The notes beneath the pieces are model-generated. The model was not told the origin of the DNA, ran no database searches, and saw nothing but the letters and a program-made list of their open reading frames with translations. This document shows, piece by piece, positions 35,632-46,000 of a stretch of DNA of 64,000 nt. Position 1 is the first letter of the stretch. The number at the start of each line of letters is the position of its first letter. The DNA comes from Azospirillum brasilense (GTDB lineage: Bacteria; Pseudomonadota; Alphaproteobacteria; Azospirillales; Azospirillaceae): contig NZ_QLKQ01000003.1 in assembly GCF_003349955.1 (NCBI RefSeq), forward strand, positions 108,945-172,944. Direction: 5' to 3'. Made by a program: the position numbers and the translations under genes.

Positions 35632-37049
35632 GTGTCCCGGCGCAACCCCTCGATGGCGCGCCGGTAGGCGGCCTGGATGGCGTCCTCCCGGACGTGGCGG
35701 CCCTCGCGCACCACGGTCCGCCCCGCCGCGACCACGTCGCGCACGGCGTGCCCGTCGCTGGCGAAGACATAGGCGTCCAGAAGGCTGTCGTCGGTCCGAG
35801 AAAGCAGTTTCGGGTTGTCGGCGTCAAGCACGACGAGGTCGGCGGGCTGGCCCACCTGAATCCCACCCCATGTACCGTTGGCGGCCACCGGCTGGCCCAG
35901 CGCCTGCGCGCCGCCGTCCACCGCCGCCCGGTAGAGGCCGCCGCCGATGGACGGGCAGTCCCCGATGCGCAACACGTTGCGCCGCCGCTGCACCAGCCGC
36001 TGGCCGTATTCCAGCAGGCGCAGCTCCTCCGCCGCCGACACGCTGATGTGGCTGTCCGACCCGACGCCGAACCGCCCGCCCTGCGCCAGGAAGGGAATGG
36101 CAGGGAACAGCCCGTCGCCCAGATTGGCCTCGGTCGTCAGGCAGAGGCCGGCCACCGCGCCGCTCGCCGCCATGCCGTCAACCTCGGCCGGGGTGACGTG
36201 CGTGGCGTGGACGAGGCACCAGCGCGGCCCGACCGGGGCGTTCTCCAGAAGCCATTCCACCGGGCGCTTGCCGCTCCAGGCGACGCAGTCGTCCACCTCC
36301 GCCGTCTGCTCGGCGATGTGGATGTGGATGGGCGCGCCGGGGTCGAGCGCGTCGAGGCCGGCCAGCGCGTCGCGCATCTCCTCCGGCGTCACCGCGCGCA
36401 GCGAATGCAGGGCGAGACCGGCGCGGCGCCCGGCCCGCTCCGTGCCCATGGCCTTCTGCATGGCGGAGACGATGGACAGCAGCCCGTCCACGTCGTTGAT
36501 GAAGCGCTTCTGACCGTCGGACGGCGGCTTGCCGCCGAAGCCGCTGTGGGCGTAGAGCACCGGCAGGTGGGTCAGGCCGATCCCCGCCGTGTCCGCGGCG
36601 GCCAGGATGCGGCGCGACATCTCCGCCCGGTCGGCGTAGGGGCGCCCGTCGGCACCGTGGTGCAGGTAGTGGAACTCCGCGACCGCCGTGTAGCCCTGCT
36701 TCGCCATCTCCATGTAGAGCAGCGCCGCGACAGCCTCCGCCGCCTCCGGCGTCATACGGCGGACGAAGCCGTACATGGCGTCGCGCCACGTCCAGAAGCT
36801 GTCCTCCGACGCGCCGGCGTATTCGGTCAGCCCGGCCATGGCGCGCTGGAAGGCGTGACTGTGCAGGTTGGGCATGCCGGGGATCACCGGCCCGGCGGCC
36901 AGCGGGAGGCCGTCTGCCGAGGCGTCCCGCTCCACCGCCGTCAGCGTCCCCCGCGCGTCGAAGCGCAGCGCCACGTTCGAGGCCCAGCCGTCGGGCAGCA
37001 GCGCCCGTTCGCAGAAAAGCCCGCTCATGCCGTCCATCTTCGCCTCCAT
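35628..37049 (-). CDS. hutF: formimidoylglutamate deiminase HutF
   Basis: A 473-aa amidohydrolase that converts N-formimino-L-glutamate to N-formyl-L-glutamate and ammonia, step four of the five-step histidine pathway. 'GMPNLHSHAFQRAMAGL' holds the metal-binding HxH. 'IHIHIAEQTAEVDDC', 'LVHATHVTPAE' and 'GVGSDSHISVSAAEELRLLEYGQRL' supply the other His and Asp ligands and the HutF-specific region. The start at 37049 overlaps the hutG stop; Met5 or Met8 are alternatives. The neighbouring hutG performs the next step. HutH and HutU are not in the window. Confidence 0.95.
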   Translation of the reverse strand: MEAKMDGMSGLFCERALLPDGWASNVALRFDARGTLTAVERDASADGLPLAAGPVIPGMPNLHSHAFQRAMAGLTEYAGASEDSFWTWRDAMYGFVRRMTPEAAEAVAALLYMEMAKQGYTAVAEFHYLHHGADGRPYADRAEMSRRILAAADTAGIGLTHLPVLYAHSGFGGKPPSDGQKRFINDVDGLLSIVSAMQKAMGTERAGRRAGLALHSLRAVTPEEMRDALAGLDALDPGAPIHIHIAEQTAEVDDCVAWSGKRPVEWLLENAPVGPRWCLVHATHVTPAEVDGMAASGAVAGLCLTTEANLGDGLFPAIPFLAQGGRFGVGSDSHISVSAAEELRLLEYGQRLVQRRRNVLRIGDCPSIGGGLYRAAVDGGAQALGQPVAANGTWGGIQVGQPADLVVLDADNPKLLSRTDDSLLDAYVFASDGHAVRDVVAAGRTVVREGRHVREDAIQAAYRRAIEGLRRDT

Positions 37050-37849
37050 CACGCCCGTTCCTCGGCCCAATCCGCCATCGCTCCGATGAAGCGCCGGAGA
37101 TGCGGACGAATCCGCGCGGCGCGCGCCTCGTCGAAGGCGAAGGGCGCATCCTCCTCCATGTAGGTCACCTGCGCCATCTCGAGCTGAACGGCGTGCCAGC
37201 CCTCGGTCGGGCGCCCGAAATGGCGGGTGATGTGGCCGCCCTTGAAGCGCCCGTTGAGGACATGGGTGAAGCCGTCGGCCCCGGCGTCCGCGCCGACCGC
37301 GACCAGCCGCTCGCTCAGCACGGGATCGGCGCTGTGCCCGTCGTTGGTTCCGATGTTCAGGTCGGGCAGCCGCCCCTCGAACAGCCGCGGCACGACGGAG
37401 CGGATGGAATGGGCGTCGAACAGGACCGCCCGCCCGAATTGGTCGCGCAGCCGGGTCATCTCCGCGGTGATGGCGTCGTGGTAGGGCGCCCAGTAGCGGG
37501 TGACCCGCTCCGCCACCTCCGCCGCGTCCGGTTCGGCGCCCGGCTGGTACAGCGGCGCCCCGTCGAACAGGGTGGTCGGGCAGAGGCCCGTGGTGGCGCC
37601 GCTGTAGAGCGGCGTGTCGTTGCTGGGGCGGTTCAGGTCGACGACGTAGCGCGAGAAACACGCCTGGATCACCCCGACTCCAAGGTCCTCCAGGAAGTCG
37701 TAGAGCCGTGGCAGGTGCCAGTCCGTGTCGGGCAGGCCCTGCGCCTCCGGCACCAGCCGGCCGACGAATCCGTCCGGCAGTGCCGTGCCGACATGGGGCA
37801 GGCTGACCAGCACCGGACGGCGCGCGGCGCGAAACCCGAAAACGTCCAT
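37049..37849 (-). CDS. hutG: N-formylglutamate deformylase HutG
   Basis: A 266-aa zinc-dependent N-formylglutamate amidohydrolase that releases glutamate and formate, the last step of the HutF route. 'VLVSLPHVGTALPDGF', 'DTDWHLPRLYDF', 'YVVDLNRPSNDTPLYSG' and 'VLFDAHSIRSVVPRLF' are conserved blocks with the metal-binding His and Asp. The ATG at 37849 follows GGGAGAG; the frame continues upstream to 37963 across the operator region without support. It is the first gene of the minus-strand operon. The formate it produces could in principle feed the formate-oxidising system. Confidence 0.95.
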   Translation of the reverse strand: MDVFGFRAARRPVLVSLPHVGTALPDGFVGRLVPEAQGLPDTDWHLPRLYDFLEDLGVGVIQACFSRYVVDLNRPSNDTPLYSGATTGLCPTTLFDGAPLYQPGAEPDAAEVAERVTRYWAPYHDAITAEMTRLRDQFGRAVLFDAHSIRSVVPRLFEGRLPDLNIGTNDGHSADPVLSERLVAVGADAGADGFTHVLNGRFKGGHITRHFGRPTEGWHAVQLEMAQVTYMEEDAPFAFDEARAARIRPHLRRFIGAMADWAEERA

Positions 37850-37872
37850 ATCATCTCTCCCGTGCGACAAGT

Positions 37873-38045
37873 GTTTTGTCAGCAAAACCTTTTGCGTCCC
37901 TGTTCGGTCGCCCCTGGCTTCCGCGGCGTTCGCGTTACGTGGCCGCAACACCGGCGTTGCCATAGGGCGTCCGTCATGCTCCAGTATGACAAACGGCGTT
38001 GACGCGACTGTTTTCCCTGGGCAACATATGTTTTATAGGCAAAAC
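37873..38045. promoter_or_regulatory. shared hut / ABC promoter region with repeated IclR-type operators
   Basis: The 286-bp gap between divergent hutG and the ABC binding-protein gene holds GTTTT-GTCAGC-AAAAC at 37873-37888 and GTTTT-ATAGGC-AAAAC at 38030-38045. A weaker third copy, GTTTT-CCCTGG-GCAAC, lies at 38010-38025, 20 bp upstream of the second. One perfect site lies next to each gene. This fits binding by the IclR-type regulator encoded in the hut operon. Confidence 0.6.
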
Positions 38046-38135
38046 ACGGCGCTGCCAAGCCGCTCGCTACGCAAGGGGGTTCCCCGGCGTGCGAAACTGG
38101 CAACGCAGGCGCAACGAACAGGGAAATTCCGACCC

Positions 38136-38933
38136 ATGAAGTCCTTTGGTAAGTTTCTCGCCGCCGCCTCCTTCGCCGCCGCCGCGGTCGTTACGATGGT
38201 CGGCGCCGGGTCCGTCCCGGCCCGCGCCGAGGACGCGGTGATCGCCTCGATCAAGCAGAACGGCACCTTCCGCGTCGGCGTGGACGCCACCTTCGCGCCC
38301 TTCGAATTCTCGCAGGACGGCAAGAAGACCGGCTTCGACATCGAGCTGGTCGAGGCCATCGCCAAGGAGCTGGGCGCCACCAAGGGCGTCGAGTGGGTGG
38401 ACATCGACTTCAAGGGCCTGATCCCCGGCCTGATGGCCAACCGCTTCGACATGATCGCCTCGGCCATGTACATCACCGAGGAGCGCCGCAAGGTCGTCGC
38501 CTTCTCCGACACCTACTATCCGGGCGGCCTCGTCATCATGGTCAAGGCGAACAACAGCGCCGTGAAGGGCCCGTCCGACCTGGAGGGCAAGACCGCAGCC
38601 GTGCAGATCGGCACCAAGTCGGTCGTGCATCTGAAGGAGCATTTCCCGAAGACCAAGATCGTCGAGGTCGAGACCAACGCCGAGATGTTCGGGCAGGTCG
38701 AGACCGGCCGCACCGACGTCGCGGTGACCGGCAAGCCCGCCGCCAAGCTCTACGCCCAGACGCACCCGACCGTGAAGGTGCTGGACGACCAGCTCACCAC
38801 CGAGGATTACGGCTTCGCCATGCGCAAGGACAACACCGAGCTGGTGACCAAGGTGAACGCCGCCATCGCCAAGCTGAAGGCCGACGGCACCTATCAGAAG
38901 CTCATCGACAAGTGGTTCGAAGCCAAGAAGTGA
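38136..38933 (+). CDS. amino-acid ABC transporter substrate-binding protein
   Basis: A 265-aa periplasmic binding protein of the polar amino-acid type (SBP_bac_3). The signal peptide is about 1-31 ('AGSVPARAEDAV'). The ligand fold shows 'FRVGVDATFAPFEFSQDGKKTGFDIELVEAIAKELG' and 'DLEGKTAAVQIGTKSVVHLKEHFP'. It is followed by its permease (32 bp) and ATPase. Position opposite hutG-hutF-iclR, with shared operators, suggests that histidine or a histidine-derived compound is the ligand. The family also binds glutamine, arginine or glutamate. Confidence 0.9.
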   Translation: MKSFGKFLAAASFAAAAVVTMVGAGSVPARAEDAVIASIKQNGTFRVGVDATFAPFEFSQDGKKTGFDIELVEAIAKELGATKGVEWVDIDFKGLIPGLMANRFDMIASAMYITEERRKVVAFSDTYYPGGLVIMVKANNSAVKGPSDLEGKTAAVQIGTKSVVHLKEHFPKTKIVEVETNAEMFGQVETGRTDVAVTGKPAAKLYAQTHPTVKVLDDQLTTEDYGFAMRKDNTELVTKVNAAIAKLKADGTYQKLIDKWFEAKK

Positions 38934-38964
38934 TCGATCTTTTCGTGAACGGAGGACCCCTCCC

Positions 38965-39627
38965 GTGACGCTCGACTTCGCCCCCGTCTGGGGAGGGTTG
39001 CCGGAGCTGCTGAAGGGCACCGTGGTCACCATCGAGGTGACCGCGGCGGCCTTCCTGCTCAGCGCCGTGCTCGGCCTGCTCGTCGGCATCATCCGCCTCA
39101 ACCCGGCGCGGCGCGTGCTGTACGGCATCGCGTCGGCCTATGTCGCCTTCATCCGCGGCACGCCGCTGCTGGTGCAGCTGTTCCTGCTGTTCTTCGGTCT
39201 GCCGCAATTCGGCATCCTGCTGCCGGCAATGCTGTGCGGCGTGATCGGGCTCGGCATCTACAGCGGCTCCTACGTGTCGGAGGTGGTGCGCGGCGCCATC
39301 CAGTCGATCGACCGCGGCCAGATGGAAGCCGCCCGCTCGCTCGGCATGTCCTACCGCGAGGCGATGTGGGAGGTGGTCCTGCCCCAGGCCTTCCGCCGCA
39401 TGCTGCCGCCGCTGGGCAACGAGACCATCGCGCTGATCAAGAACTCGGCGCTGGTGTCGCTGCTGACCATCGACGACGTGATGCGCGAGGGGCAGCGGAT
39501 CATCTCCACCAGCTTCCGCGCGCTGGAGGTCTACATCGCGGTGGCGCTGATCTATTTCGTGCTGACCAACGCGGCCACCTGGATCCTGCGCCAGATCGAA
39601 AAGCGCATGACCGTGGAAAGAGGGTAA
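38965..39627 (+). CDS. amino-acid ABC transporter permease (HisM/GlnP type)
   Basis: A 220-aa inner-membrane permease with five helices, starting at GTG. The EAA loop '[53 protein letters not shown]' is intact and is the ATPase contact. '[23 protein letters not shown]' is typical of the polar amino-acid group. Only one permease gene is present, so the channel is probably a homodimer, as in GlnP-type systems. The next gene starts 4 bp later. Confidence 0.92.
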   Translation: MTLDFAPVWGGLPELLKGTVVTIEVTAAAFLLSAVLGLLVGIIRLNPARRVLYGIASAYVAFIRGTPLLVQLFLLFFGLPQFGILLPAMLCGVIGLGIYSGSYVSEVVRGAIQSIDRGQMEAARSLGMSYREAMWEVVLPQAFRRMLPPLGNETIALIKNSALVSLLTIDDVMREGQRIISTSFRALEVYIAVALIYFVLTNAATWILRQIEKRMTVERG

Positions 39628-39631
39628 GCCG

Positions 39632-40441
39632 GTGATCGAGATCCGCAACGTCTACAAGAGCTTCGGCAGCACCGAGGTGCTGAAGGACGTCAGCCTGACC
39701 GTGCCGCCCTCGCGCACCACCGTGGTCATCGGCCCGTCCGGTTCGGGCAAGAGCACGCTGCTGCGCTGCTGCAACTGCCTGGAGACCGCCGACCGCGGCG
39801 AGATCCGCATCAACCACCGGACCATCATCGCCGACGGCAAGCCGCTGCCCGACAAGGAGCTGAACGCTCTGCGCGCCGAGACCGGCATGGTCTTCCAGTC
39901 CTTCAACCTGTTCCCGCACATGACCACGGTGGAGAACGTCATGCGCGCCCCCGTCGTGGTGCGCGGCATGGCGAAAGCCGAGGCGCGGGAGCTGGCCATG
40001 GAGCTGCTGCGCAAGGTCGGGCTGGGCGACAAGGCCGACGTCTATCCGTCGACCCTGTCGGGCGGGCAGAAGCAGCGCGCCGCCATCGCCCGCGCGCTCG
40101 CCATGAAGCCGAAGGTGATGCTGTTCGACGAGCCGACCTCCGCCCTCGACCCCGAACTGGTCGGCGAGGTGCTCCAGGTCATGAAGACGCTGGCCGAGGA
40201 AGGCATGACCATGATGGTGGTGACCCACGAGATGGGCTTCGCCCGCGAGGTCGCCGACACCGTGGTCGTCATGGCCGACGGGCGCATCGTCGAGTCCGGT
40301 TCGCCGGAGCAGATCTTCACCAACCCGACCCAGGAGCGCACCCGCGGCTTCCTGCGCGCGCTGGTGGACGGCCATCTGGCCGGCGCCCGCCCGCAGCCGG
40401 CGGCCGACGACCCGCTGGACACCCTGCCCGGCAACCACTGA
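39632..40441 (+). CDS. amino-acid ABC transporter ATP-binding protein (HisP/GlnQ type)
   Basis: A 269-aa ATPase starting at GTG. Walker [10 protein letters not shown] is near residues 31-39, signature '[15 protein letters not shown]' near 139 and Walker B '[14 protein letters not shown]' near 163. The switch His is in '[14 protein letters not shown]'. All motifs for ATP hydrolysis are complete. It forms one transcription unit with the binding protein and permease. The last 20 residues are an Ala/Pro-rich tail. Confidence 0.94.
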   Translation: MIEIRNVYKSFGSTEVLKDVSLTVPPSRTTVVIGPSGSGKSTLLRCCNCLETADRGEIRINHRTIIADGKPLPDKELNALRAETGMVFQSFNLFPHMTTVENVMRAPVVVRGMAKAEARELAMELLRKVGLGDKADVYPSTLSGGQKQRAAIARALAMKPKVMLFDEPTSALDPELVGEVLQVMKTLAEEGMTMMVVTHEMGFAREVADTVVVMADGRIVESGSPEQIFTNPTQERTRGFLRALVDGHLAGARPQPAADDPLDTLPGNH

Positions 40442-40454
40442 CGCCCCGTCCATC

Positions 40455-41648
40455 TTGCCCCACTCCCCCCGGGCGCCCGCCTCGCCGCTCATGGTGCTGG
40501 CCGCGCTGATCCTCGGCGTCTGCGTCATCCAGGTCGCCAACGGCATCCTGCAGATCCTGCTGCCGCTCCGCCTCGCCGAGGCGGCGGCCCCGCCGCTGGT
40601 CGTCGGGGCGGTGGCCTCGGCCTATTCGGTCGGCTTCGTCCTGGGCTGCTGGGCGGCGCCCTGGATGATCCGCCGGGTGGGCGGGGTGTGGTCCTTCGCC
40701 GCCTTCGGGCTGCTCGCCGCCGCCGCCACGCTGCTGCTGAACCTGCTGCCCGACGTCCAGGCCTGGGTGGGGCTGCGGCTGCTGATGGGGGTGTCCTATG
40801 TCGGGATGCTGACCGTCGCGGAAAGCGGGCTGGCCGGCCTGACCCCGCCGGGATCGCGGGGCAGCGTCTTCTCCCTCTACATGATCGCCTGCAAGGTGGC
40901 GGTGATCGGCGGCCAGATGCTGCTCGCCAGCCCGGACCTGTCGGCCCTGTGGCTGACCGTCCTGGCGGCGGGCTGCTACGGCCTGTCGCTGGTGCCGGTG
41001 GCGGCGGTCCGTCCGCCGGCCGGCGCCGCGCCGAAGGGGCCGGCGCCCTCGCCCTGGCAGTATGTGCGGCGGGCGCCGGTGGCCTTCGCCGGCTGCCTGA
41101 TGGTGGGCCTGTGCAACACCGCGGTCACCGGCATCGGCCCGGCCTGGCTCGCCGGTCTGGCCCTGCCCGCCGCCGGGGTGGCGCTGATCATGTCGGGCAT
41201 CCAGGTGGGCAGCGTGGTTCTGCAATGGCCGATCGGCCGGTTTTCCGACCGGCATGACCGGCGGCTGGTGATCTTCGCGGTGTCCGCGGTGGCGACGGTC
41301 GCCGCCTTCCTGATCGCCGCCTTCGCCAACCCGCCCGGCGGGGCGGCGCCGCAGACCGTCCTGCTCGGCCTGTTCACCCTGTGGGGCAGCGCCGCCCTGT
41401 CGCTTTACGCGATCTGCGTGGCCCACGCCAACGACCATGTGACGGTGGAGGAGACGGTTCCGCTGGCCAGCGCGCTGCTGCTCGCCTGGGCGTTGGGCGC
41501 CGCCCTCGGCCCGCTGCTGGCGACGGCGGCCATGGAGTGGTTCGGGCACGACGCGCTGTTCGTCTATGTCGGGGTGGTGTCAGGCGGGCTGACCCTGTTC
41601 GCTGGCCTGCGCCGGCTTATCAGCGGCCCTTTCCGGGCGGAGCCGTAA
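40455..41648 (+). CDS. MFS transporter (YcaD/DHA1-like)
   Basis: A 397-aa twelve-helix major facilitator. Loop 2-3 has 'GCWAAPWMIRRVGG' and mid-protein loop 8-9 has 'WPIGRFSDRHDRRLVI', the D-R-x-x-R-R antiporter-type motif. The reading frame starts at TTG 40455, while an ATG lies at 40491, so the true start is uncertain. It begins 13 bp after the ABC ATPase gene and probably shares its transcript. The substrate is unknown; linkage to hut suggests export or import of an amino-acid-related compound. Confidence 0.85.
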   Translation: MPHSPRAPASPLMVLAALILGVCVIQVANGILQILLPLRLAEAAAPPLVVGAVASAYSVGFVLGCWAAPWMIRRVGGVWSFAAFGLLAAAATLLLNLLPDVQAWVGLRLLMGVSYVGMLTVAESGLAGLTPPGSRGSVFSLYMIACKVAVIGGQMLLASPDLSALWLTVLAAGCYGLSLVPVAAVRPPAGAAPKGPAPSPWQYVRRAPVAFAGCLMVGLCNTAVTGIGPAWLAGLALPAAGVALIMSGIQVGSVVLQWPIGRFSDRHDRRLVIFAVSAVATVAAFLIAAFANPPGGAAPQTVLLGLFTLWGSAALSLYAICVAHANDHVTVEETVPLASALLLAWALGAALGPLLATAAMEWFGHDALFVYVGVVSGGLTLFAGLRRLISGPFRAEP

Positions 41649-41714
41649 GGCTTGGCCGCGGGCGGCCCGGCGGTCTATTGTGGCCCGCCCGGCAGCCCCC
41701 CTCCCCCGCGCTCC

Positions 41715-42923
41715 ATGCCCAGCACCACCGACACACCGACCGATACCCCGACCGACGAGCAGTTCCGGGCGATCCAGGCCATCGACGCCTGGTACGCCGA
41801 CCCCGCGGCCCCCCAGATGTTCTGGCTGGCCGGCGAGGCCGGGACCGGCAAGACCAAGACCACCGTCTTCGCGCTGGACCATCTCCAGGACCGCCGCAAC
41901 CTGGAGAATTTCGTGGTCGGCGCGCCCACCGGCAAGGCCGCGCAGGTGCTGCGCCGCAAGGGCATCGACCGGGCGGCGACGCTGCATTCGCTGATCTACG
42001 CGCCGCGGCAGGACGACGACACCGGCGAGCTGTTCTTCGCCCGCAAGTCGGAGGGCAAGTTCGCCGAGGCCGACCTGATCGTCTGCGACGAGGGTTCGAT
42101 GGTCGGGGACGACGTGGCGGGCGACCTGCTGCGCTCGGGCAAGAAGATCCTGATGATCGCCGACGACTACCAGCTTCCCCCGGTGACCGGCCAGGGCACG
42201 CTGACCAAGGGCGAGCCGGATTTCCGGCTGGTCGAGCCGCACCGCACGGCGCGGGAAAGCCCGGTGATCCGGCTCGCCCACCTGCTGCGTCGGCAGGAGC
42301 TGCCGCGCCGCTTCGGCACCGCCGGGAACGCCCATGTCCTGCCGCTGAACCGGGTGACCGAGCCGCTGGCCCTGCGGGTGGACACCCAGACCATCTGCGG
42401 CACCCACCGCGTGCGCACCGACTTCACCCGGCGCATCCGCACCCGCCATGGCTTCGACACGGTGATGCCCCAGGCGGGCGAGCGGGTGATCTGCCGCCGC
42501 AACGACCGCGAGGAGGGGCTGTTCAACGGCATGATCGGCACGCTGACCCGCCCGGCGGCCGAGGGGCGGGGCCGCCAGGACGGGCTGTGGTCGCTCGGCG
42601 TCCATATGGAGGATGAGGTGAAGCCCCGAAGCAAACTGATGGTCCATCCCTGGATGTTCCAGGCCCACTACAGCGGCGAGACCAAGGCGCCGCGGGTGGA
42701 GCGCGACGTGCAGCAGTTCGATTGGGCCTGGATGATCACCTGCCATTCCGCCCAGGGATCGGAGTTTCCTTCGGTCACCGTGCTCGACGACTCCGCCGCC
42801 TTCCGCGAGCACAAGTGGCGCTGGCTCTACACCGCCGTCACCCGCTCGCAGGACGAGCTGTTCCTTCTGCTGCGCAACGCCGATCTCGGCGGGAACTGGC
42901 GGATGCCGGAACTCGACATGTGA
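41715..42923 (+). CDS. RecD-like ATP-dependent helicase/exonuclease
   Basis: A 402-aa SF1-type helicase. Walker A is 'GEAGTGKTKTT' (about 40-50), Walker B 'LIVCDEGSMVG' (about 117-127), motif III 'MIADDYQLPPV', and the C-terminal UvrD-like motifs are 'ITCHSAQGSEFPSVTVLDD' and 'RWLYTAVTRSQDELFLL'. It is much shorter than RecD2 and lacks N-terminal HhH repeats, like phage- and plasmid-type Dda/RecD-like single-domain helicases. The ATG at 41715 is chosen; the frame extends 21 codons upstream. It is probably involved in DNA repair or recombination on this replicon. Confidence 0.88.
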   Translation: MPSTTDTPTDTPTDEQFRAIQAIDAWYADPAAPQMFWLAGEAGTGKTKTTVFALDHLQDRRNLENFVVGAPTGKAAQVLRRKGIDRAATLHSLIYAPRQDDDTGELFFARKSEGKFAEADLIVCDEGSMVGDDVAGDLLRSGKKILMIADDYQLPPVTGQGTLTKGEPDFRLVEPHRTARESPVIRLAHLLRRQELPRRFGTAGNAHVLPLNRVTEPLALRVDTQTICGTHRVRTDFTRRIRTRHGFDTVMPQAGERVICRRNDREEGLFNGMIGTLTRPAAEGRGRQDGLWSLGVHMEDEVKPRSKLMVHPWMFQAHYSGETKAPRVERDVQQFDWAWMITCHSAQGSEFPSVTVLDDSAAFREHKWRWLYTAVTRSQDELFLLLRNADLGGNWRMPELDM

Positions 42924-42937
42924 TGGGGGAAAGTAAA

Positions 42938-43054
42938 CCCTCTCCCCTCTGGGGAGAGGGTGGCCCGCAGGGCCGGTGAGGGGGATGCGCTTTTGCCGAA
43001 CACATCAACACGCGCAACCCCCTCACCCTGACCCTCTCCCCAGAGGGGAGAGGG
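42938..43054. repeat. dispersed inverted-repeat element, copy 2
   Basis: A 117-bp element with exact 23-bp inverted ends (42938-42960 and 43032-43054), again built from CCCTCTCCCC and GGGGAGAGGG. Read on the minus strand, its core matches copy 1 at 34679-34809, including AGGGTGAGGGGGTTGCGCGT and GGCAAAAGCGCATCCCCC. It fills the gap between convergent helicase and ttrA genes and could also end transcription from both sides. Confidence 0.85.
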
Positions 43055-43076
43055 GATTTCAAAGGGGATCCATGAC

Positions 43077-46000
43077 TCACGCCGCGGCGACGCGCTCAAT
43101 CTTGGCGGGAAGGCCCTGGCGCACCGCCGTTCCGGCGATGGGATCGACCCAGACCGAGGCGCCCGGACGGGTCGGGTCGTGCAGGCCGAGATCGTTGATG
43201 TTCACCCCCGCCCCGATCTCCGGCACCACCGGCTGGCTGTGGCCGCCGATGACGTGCGGGCGCGCTCCGAACTCCTTGTGGCCGAAGCCGTGCTCGACGG
43301 CGAGCACGCCGGGCATCACGCCGTGCCGGACGATGGCGGTCGCCAGCTCCGACCCGCCGGGCGTGGCGATGCGGATGCGGTCTCCGGTGGCGATGCCCAG
43401 CCGCCGCGCGTCCTCCGCGTTGATGCCCACCGGGTTCTCCGGGTGCAGGTGGCGCAGGCGGCTCGCCGCGATGGTGTAGGCGCTGACCAGCACCGATTTC
43501 GAGCTGATGAGCTGGAAGGGCCAGTCCTCAGCCGTGTGGATCTGCCGCATCGGCGTGCCGTCGGCGAAGGCCGGAGGCGTCCAGGTGGCGGTGCCGGTCC
43601 AGCGCCTGCCGGTGACGCTGCTCTTCGCCGCGCCGACCGCCTCGTTGTAGACCAGCAGCCCGTCCTTGAAGCGGTGGGTGGCCCTGTCGCCCTCGAAGCC
43701 CTCCGCCTGGTTCTGGTAGCGCCCGCCGCGCGCCAGGATGAAGGCGACCTTGCGCCACTCCTCCTCCTTAAGCACCGCCTGGAGCGCCGGCAGGACGCGG
43801 GCGACGCCGGACAGGGCTATGTCCTCGTCGGTGGCGTCGGGCACCGGCTGCTCGCCCAGCCACGCGATGTTGGCGCCGCCGCGCAGGTACCAGTCCTCCG
43901 GCCGCTCCAGCGGGTGGGTGTTGCCGTCCATGTCGGCGATGGCGTCCGGGCCGAAGCCGGGCAGGTCCAGCCGCTTCGCCAGCGCGATCAGGAAGGTTTC
44001 CATCTGGACGTGCCGGCCCTCCGGCAGCGGTTCGGTGCGCGGCGTCACCACCGGCCAGCGCGCCGTCGAGGTCTTGGTCGGCACGCCCGCCCAGGGGGAC
44101 GCCCAGCCCCAGGTCTCGTACAGCACGGTGTCGGGGATGATGTAGTCGGCGAAGGCCGTGGATTCGTTGATGAAGGGATCGATAGCCACGATCAGCGGCA
44201 GCGCCTTCGGGTCGCGCAGCTTCGCCTCCACCTGGGCGCGCACGCCGGGGATGCCGTAGACCGGGTTGCTGTTCCACAGGAACAGGGCCTTCAGCGGGTA
44301 CGGGTAGCCGTCCACCACGCCGCTGGTCAGATACTCGGTGGTGAGCTGCGGGGCGTTGGGGTACCAGGGCGCCTTGGCCGGATAGGGCTTGCCGGCCTCC
44401 TTTTTCGCCTTGAACTCGCTGGATTTCTCGTAGGGGACGGGGCGGCTGATGGCGGTGCCGGAGGGCTTCACCTGTCCGGGGAAGCTCGCCAGCCTGTAGC
44501 GCGGACCGTCCTGCTCGTCCGGGAAGCGCCCGCCGCCGAAGATGGTGCCGCCCTTCCAGTTCAGGTTGCCGATCAGCGTGTTCAGGGTCACTACGCCGAA
44601 GGCGTTGTAGAAGCCGTTGCCGGCCATCATGCCGCCGTGGGTGTTGGCGGCGGCCTTCTTGCCGTGGCTGGTGAATTCCCGCGCCAGCCCGGCGATGACG
44701 TCGGCGGGGATGCCGCAGGCGTCGGCGTAGCCGGCGAGGTCGAGCTTCATCGCCTGCTCGCGCAGCAAAGTCAGGCTGGTCTTCACCGCGACGTCGCCCG
44801 CCGGGGTCGCCACCGTCCCGCCGTGGAACAGCGCGGCCGGCCCCATCAGCGCGTCGTGGGCCACCGGAGTCCCGCTGGGGTCGAGCACGACGAAGGCGTC
44901 CTTGGCGCCGTAGCGCTCCTTTTCGCCCAGCGTCACCCAGCCGAGGTCGGAGGCGCGCAGCATCCGCCCGTCGCGCGGGTGGCCCGCCTGCTGGATCACC
45001 AGATGGGTGGCGTTGCACCAGCCGGCCTCGCCCGCGGCCTCCGCCGCCTTGCCGTTGGGCTGGGCGAGATAGTTGGTGTCGATGCGCCCGTTTTCGAACA
45101 TCCAGCGCATCATGCCCATGACCAGGGCGCCGTCGGTGCCGGGCCGGATGGGAATCCAGTTGGACCGCTCCCCCGCCGCGCGGTTGTCGGCGTTGGTCAG
45201 CACCGGATCAACGACGACGTAGTTCAGAACGCCGTCCGTCCGCCCCTTGGCGAGCAGCATGGCCTGCCGCTTGAACGGGTTGCCGGCGTTCGACGGGGCG
45301 GTGCCGATGAAGAGAACGAACTCGGCGTTCTGCAGGTCCGGCTTGGCGTGCGGCATCTTCTTGGCGTCGCCGAACACCGCCCCCGACCCGGATCGGTAAG
45401 CGCCGCCGCAGTAGGAGCCGTGGCCGACATAGTTGATCGTCCCCAGCGCCTGGTTGAAGAAGCGCCGCACGAAGGGGTCGCGCCCGTCGTTGACCGAGGA
45501 CAGCAGGGCCACCTGGTTGACCTTCGGCCCCAGTTCGGGGGCGGCCGGATCGATGGGCGTCTTCAGGTCGCGCAAAGACCGCAGGCCGGGCACCGGACCT
45601 TCGCCGAACAGGTCGCCGCCCTCCGCGATCTCCTCCACGAGTTTATCGAAGGCGATGGGCTCCCATTGGCCGGAGCCGCGCGGGCCGACCCGCTTCATCG
45701 GGGTGGCGACGCGGAAGGGCGAGGTGAGCATCTCCAGCGCCGCGTTGCCCCGCCCGCAGGCGGTCGAGCGGCCCTTCAGCCCCTTCTCGTCCAGCCGCGA
45801 CAGGGACTTGAAGCTCTCCTTGATCGGCGTGCCGTAGAGCAGGAAGGGATCGGTGGACAGCGGGCTGTAGGGGTTGCCGGCGACGCGCAGCACCTTGTTC
45901 TTTTCCACATCCACCCGGACGCGGACGCCGCACAGGGTGGTGCAGCCGAGGCAGGCGACGTTGGCGACGATCTGGCCCGGCGTCGGGGTGAGGGCGCCGG

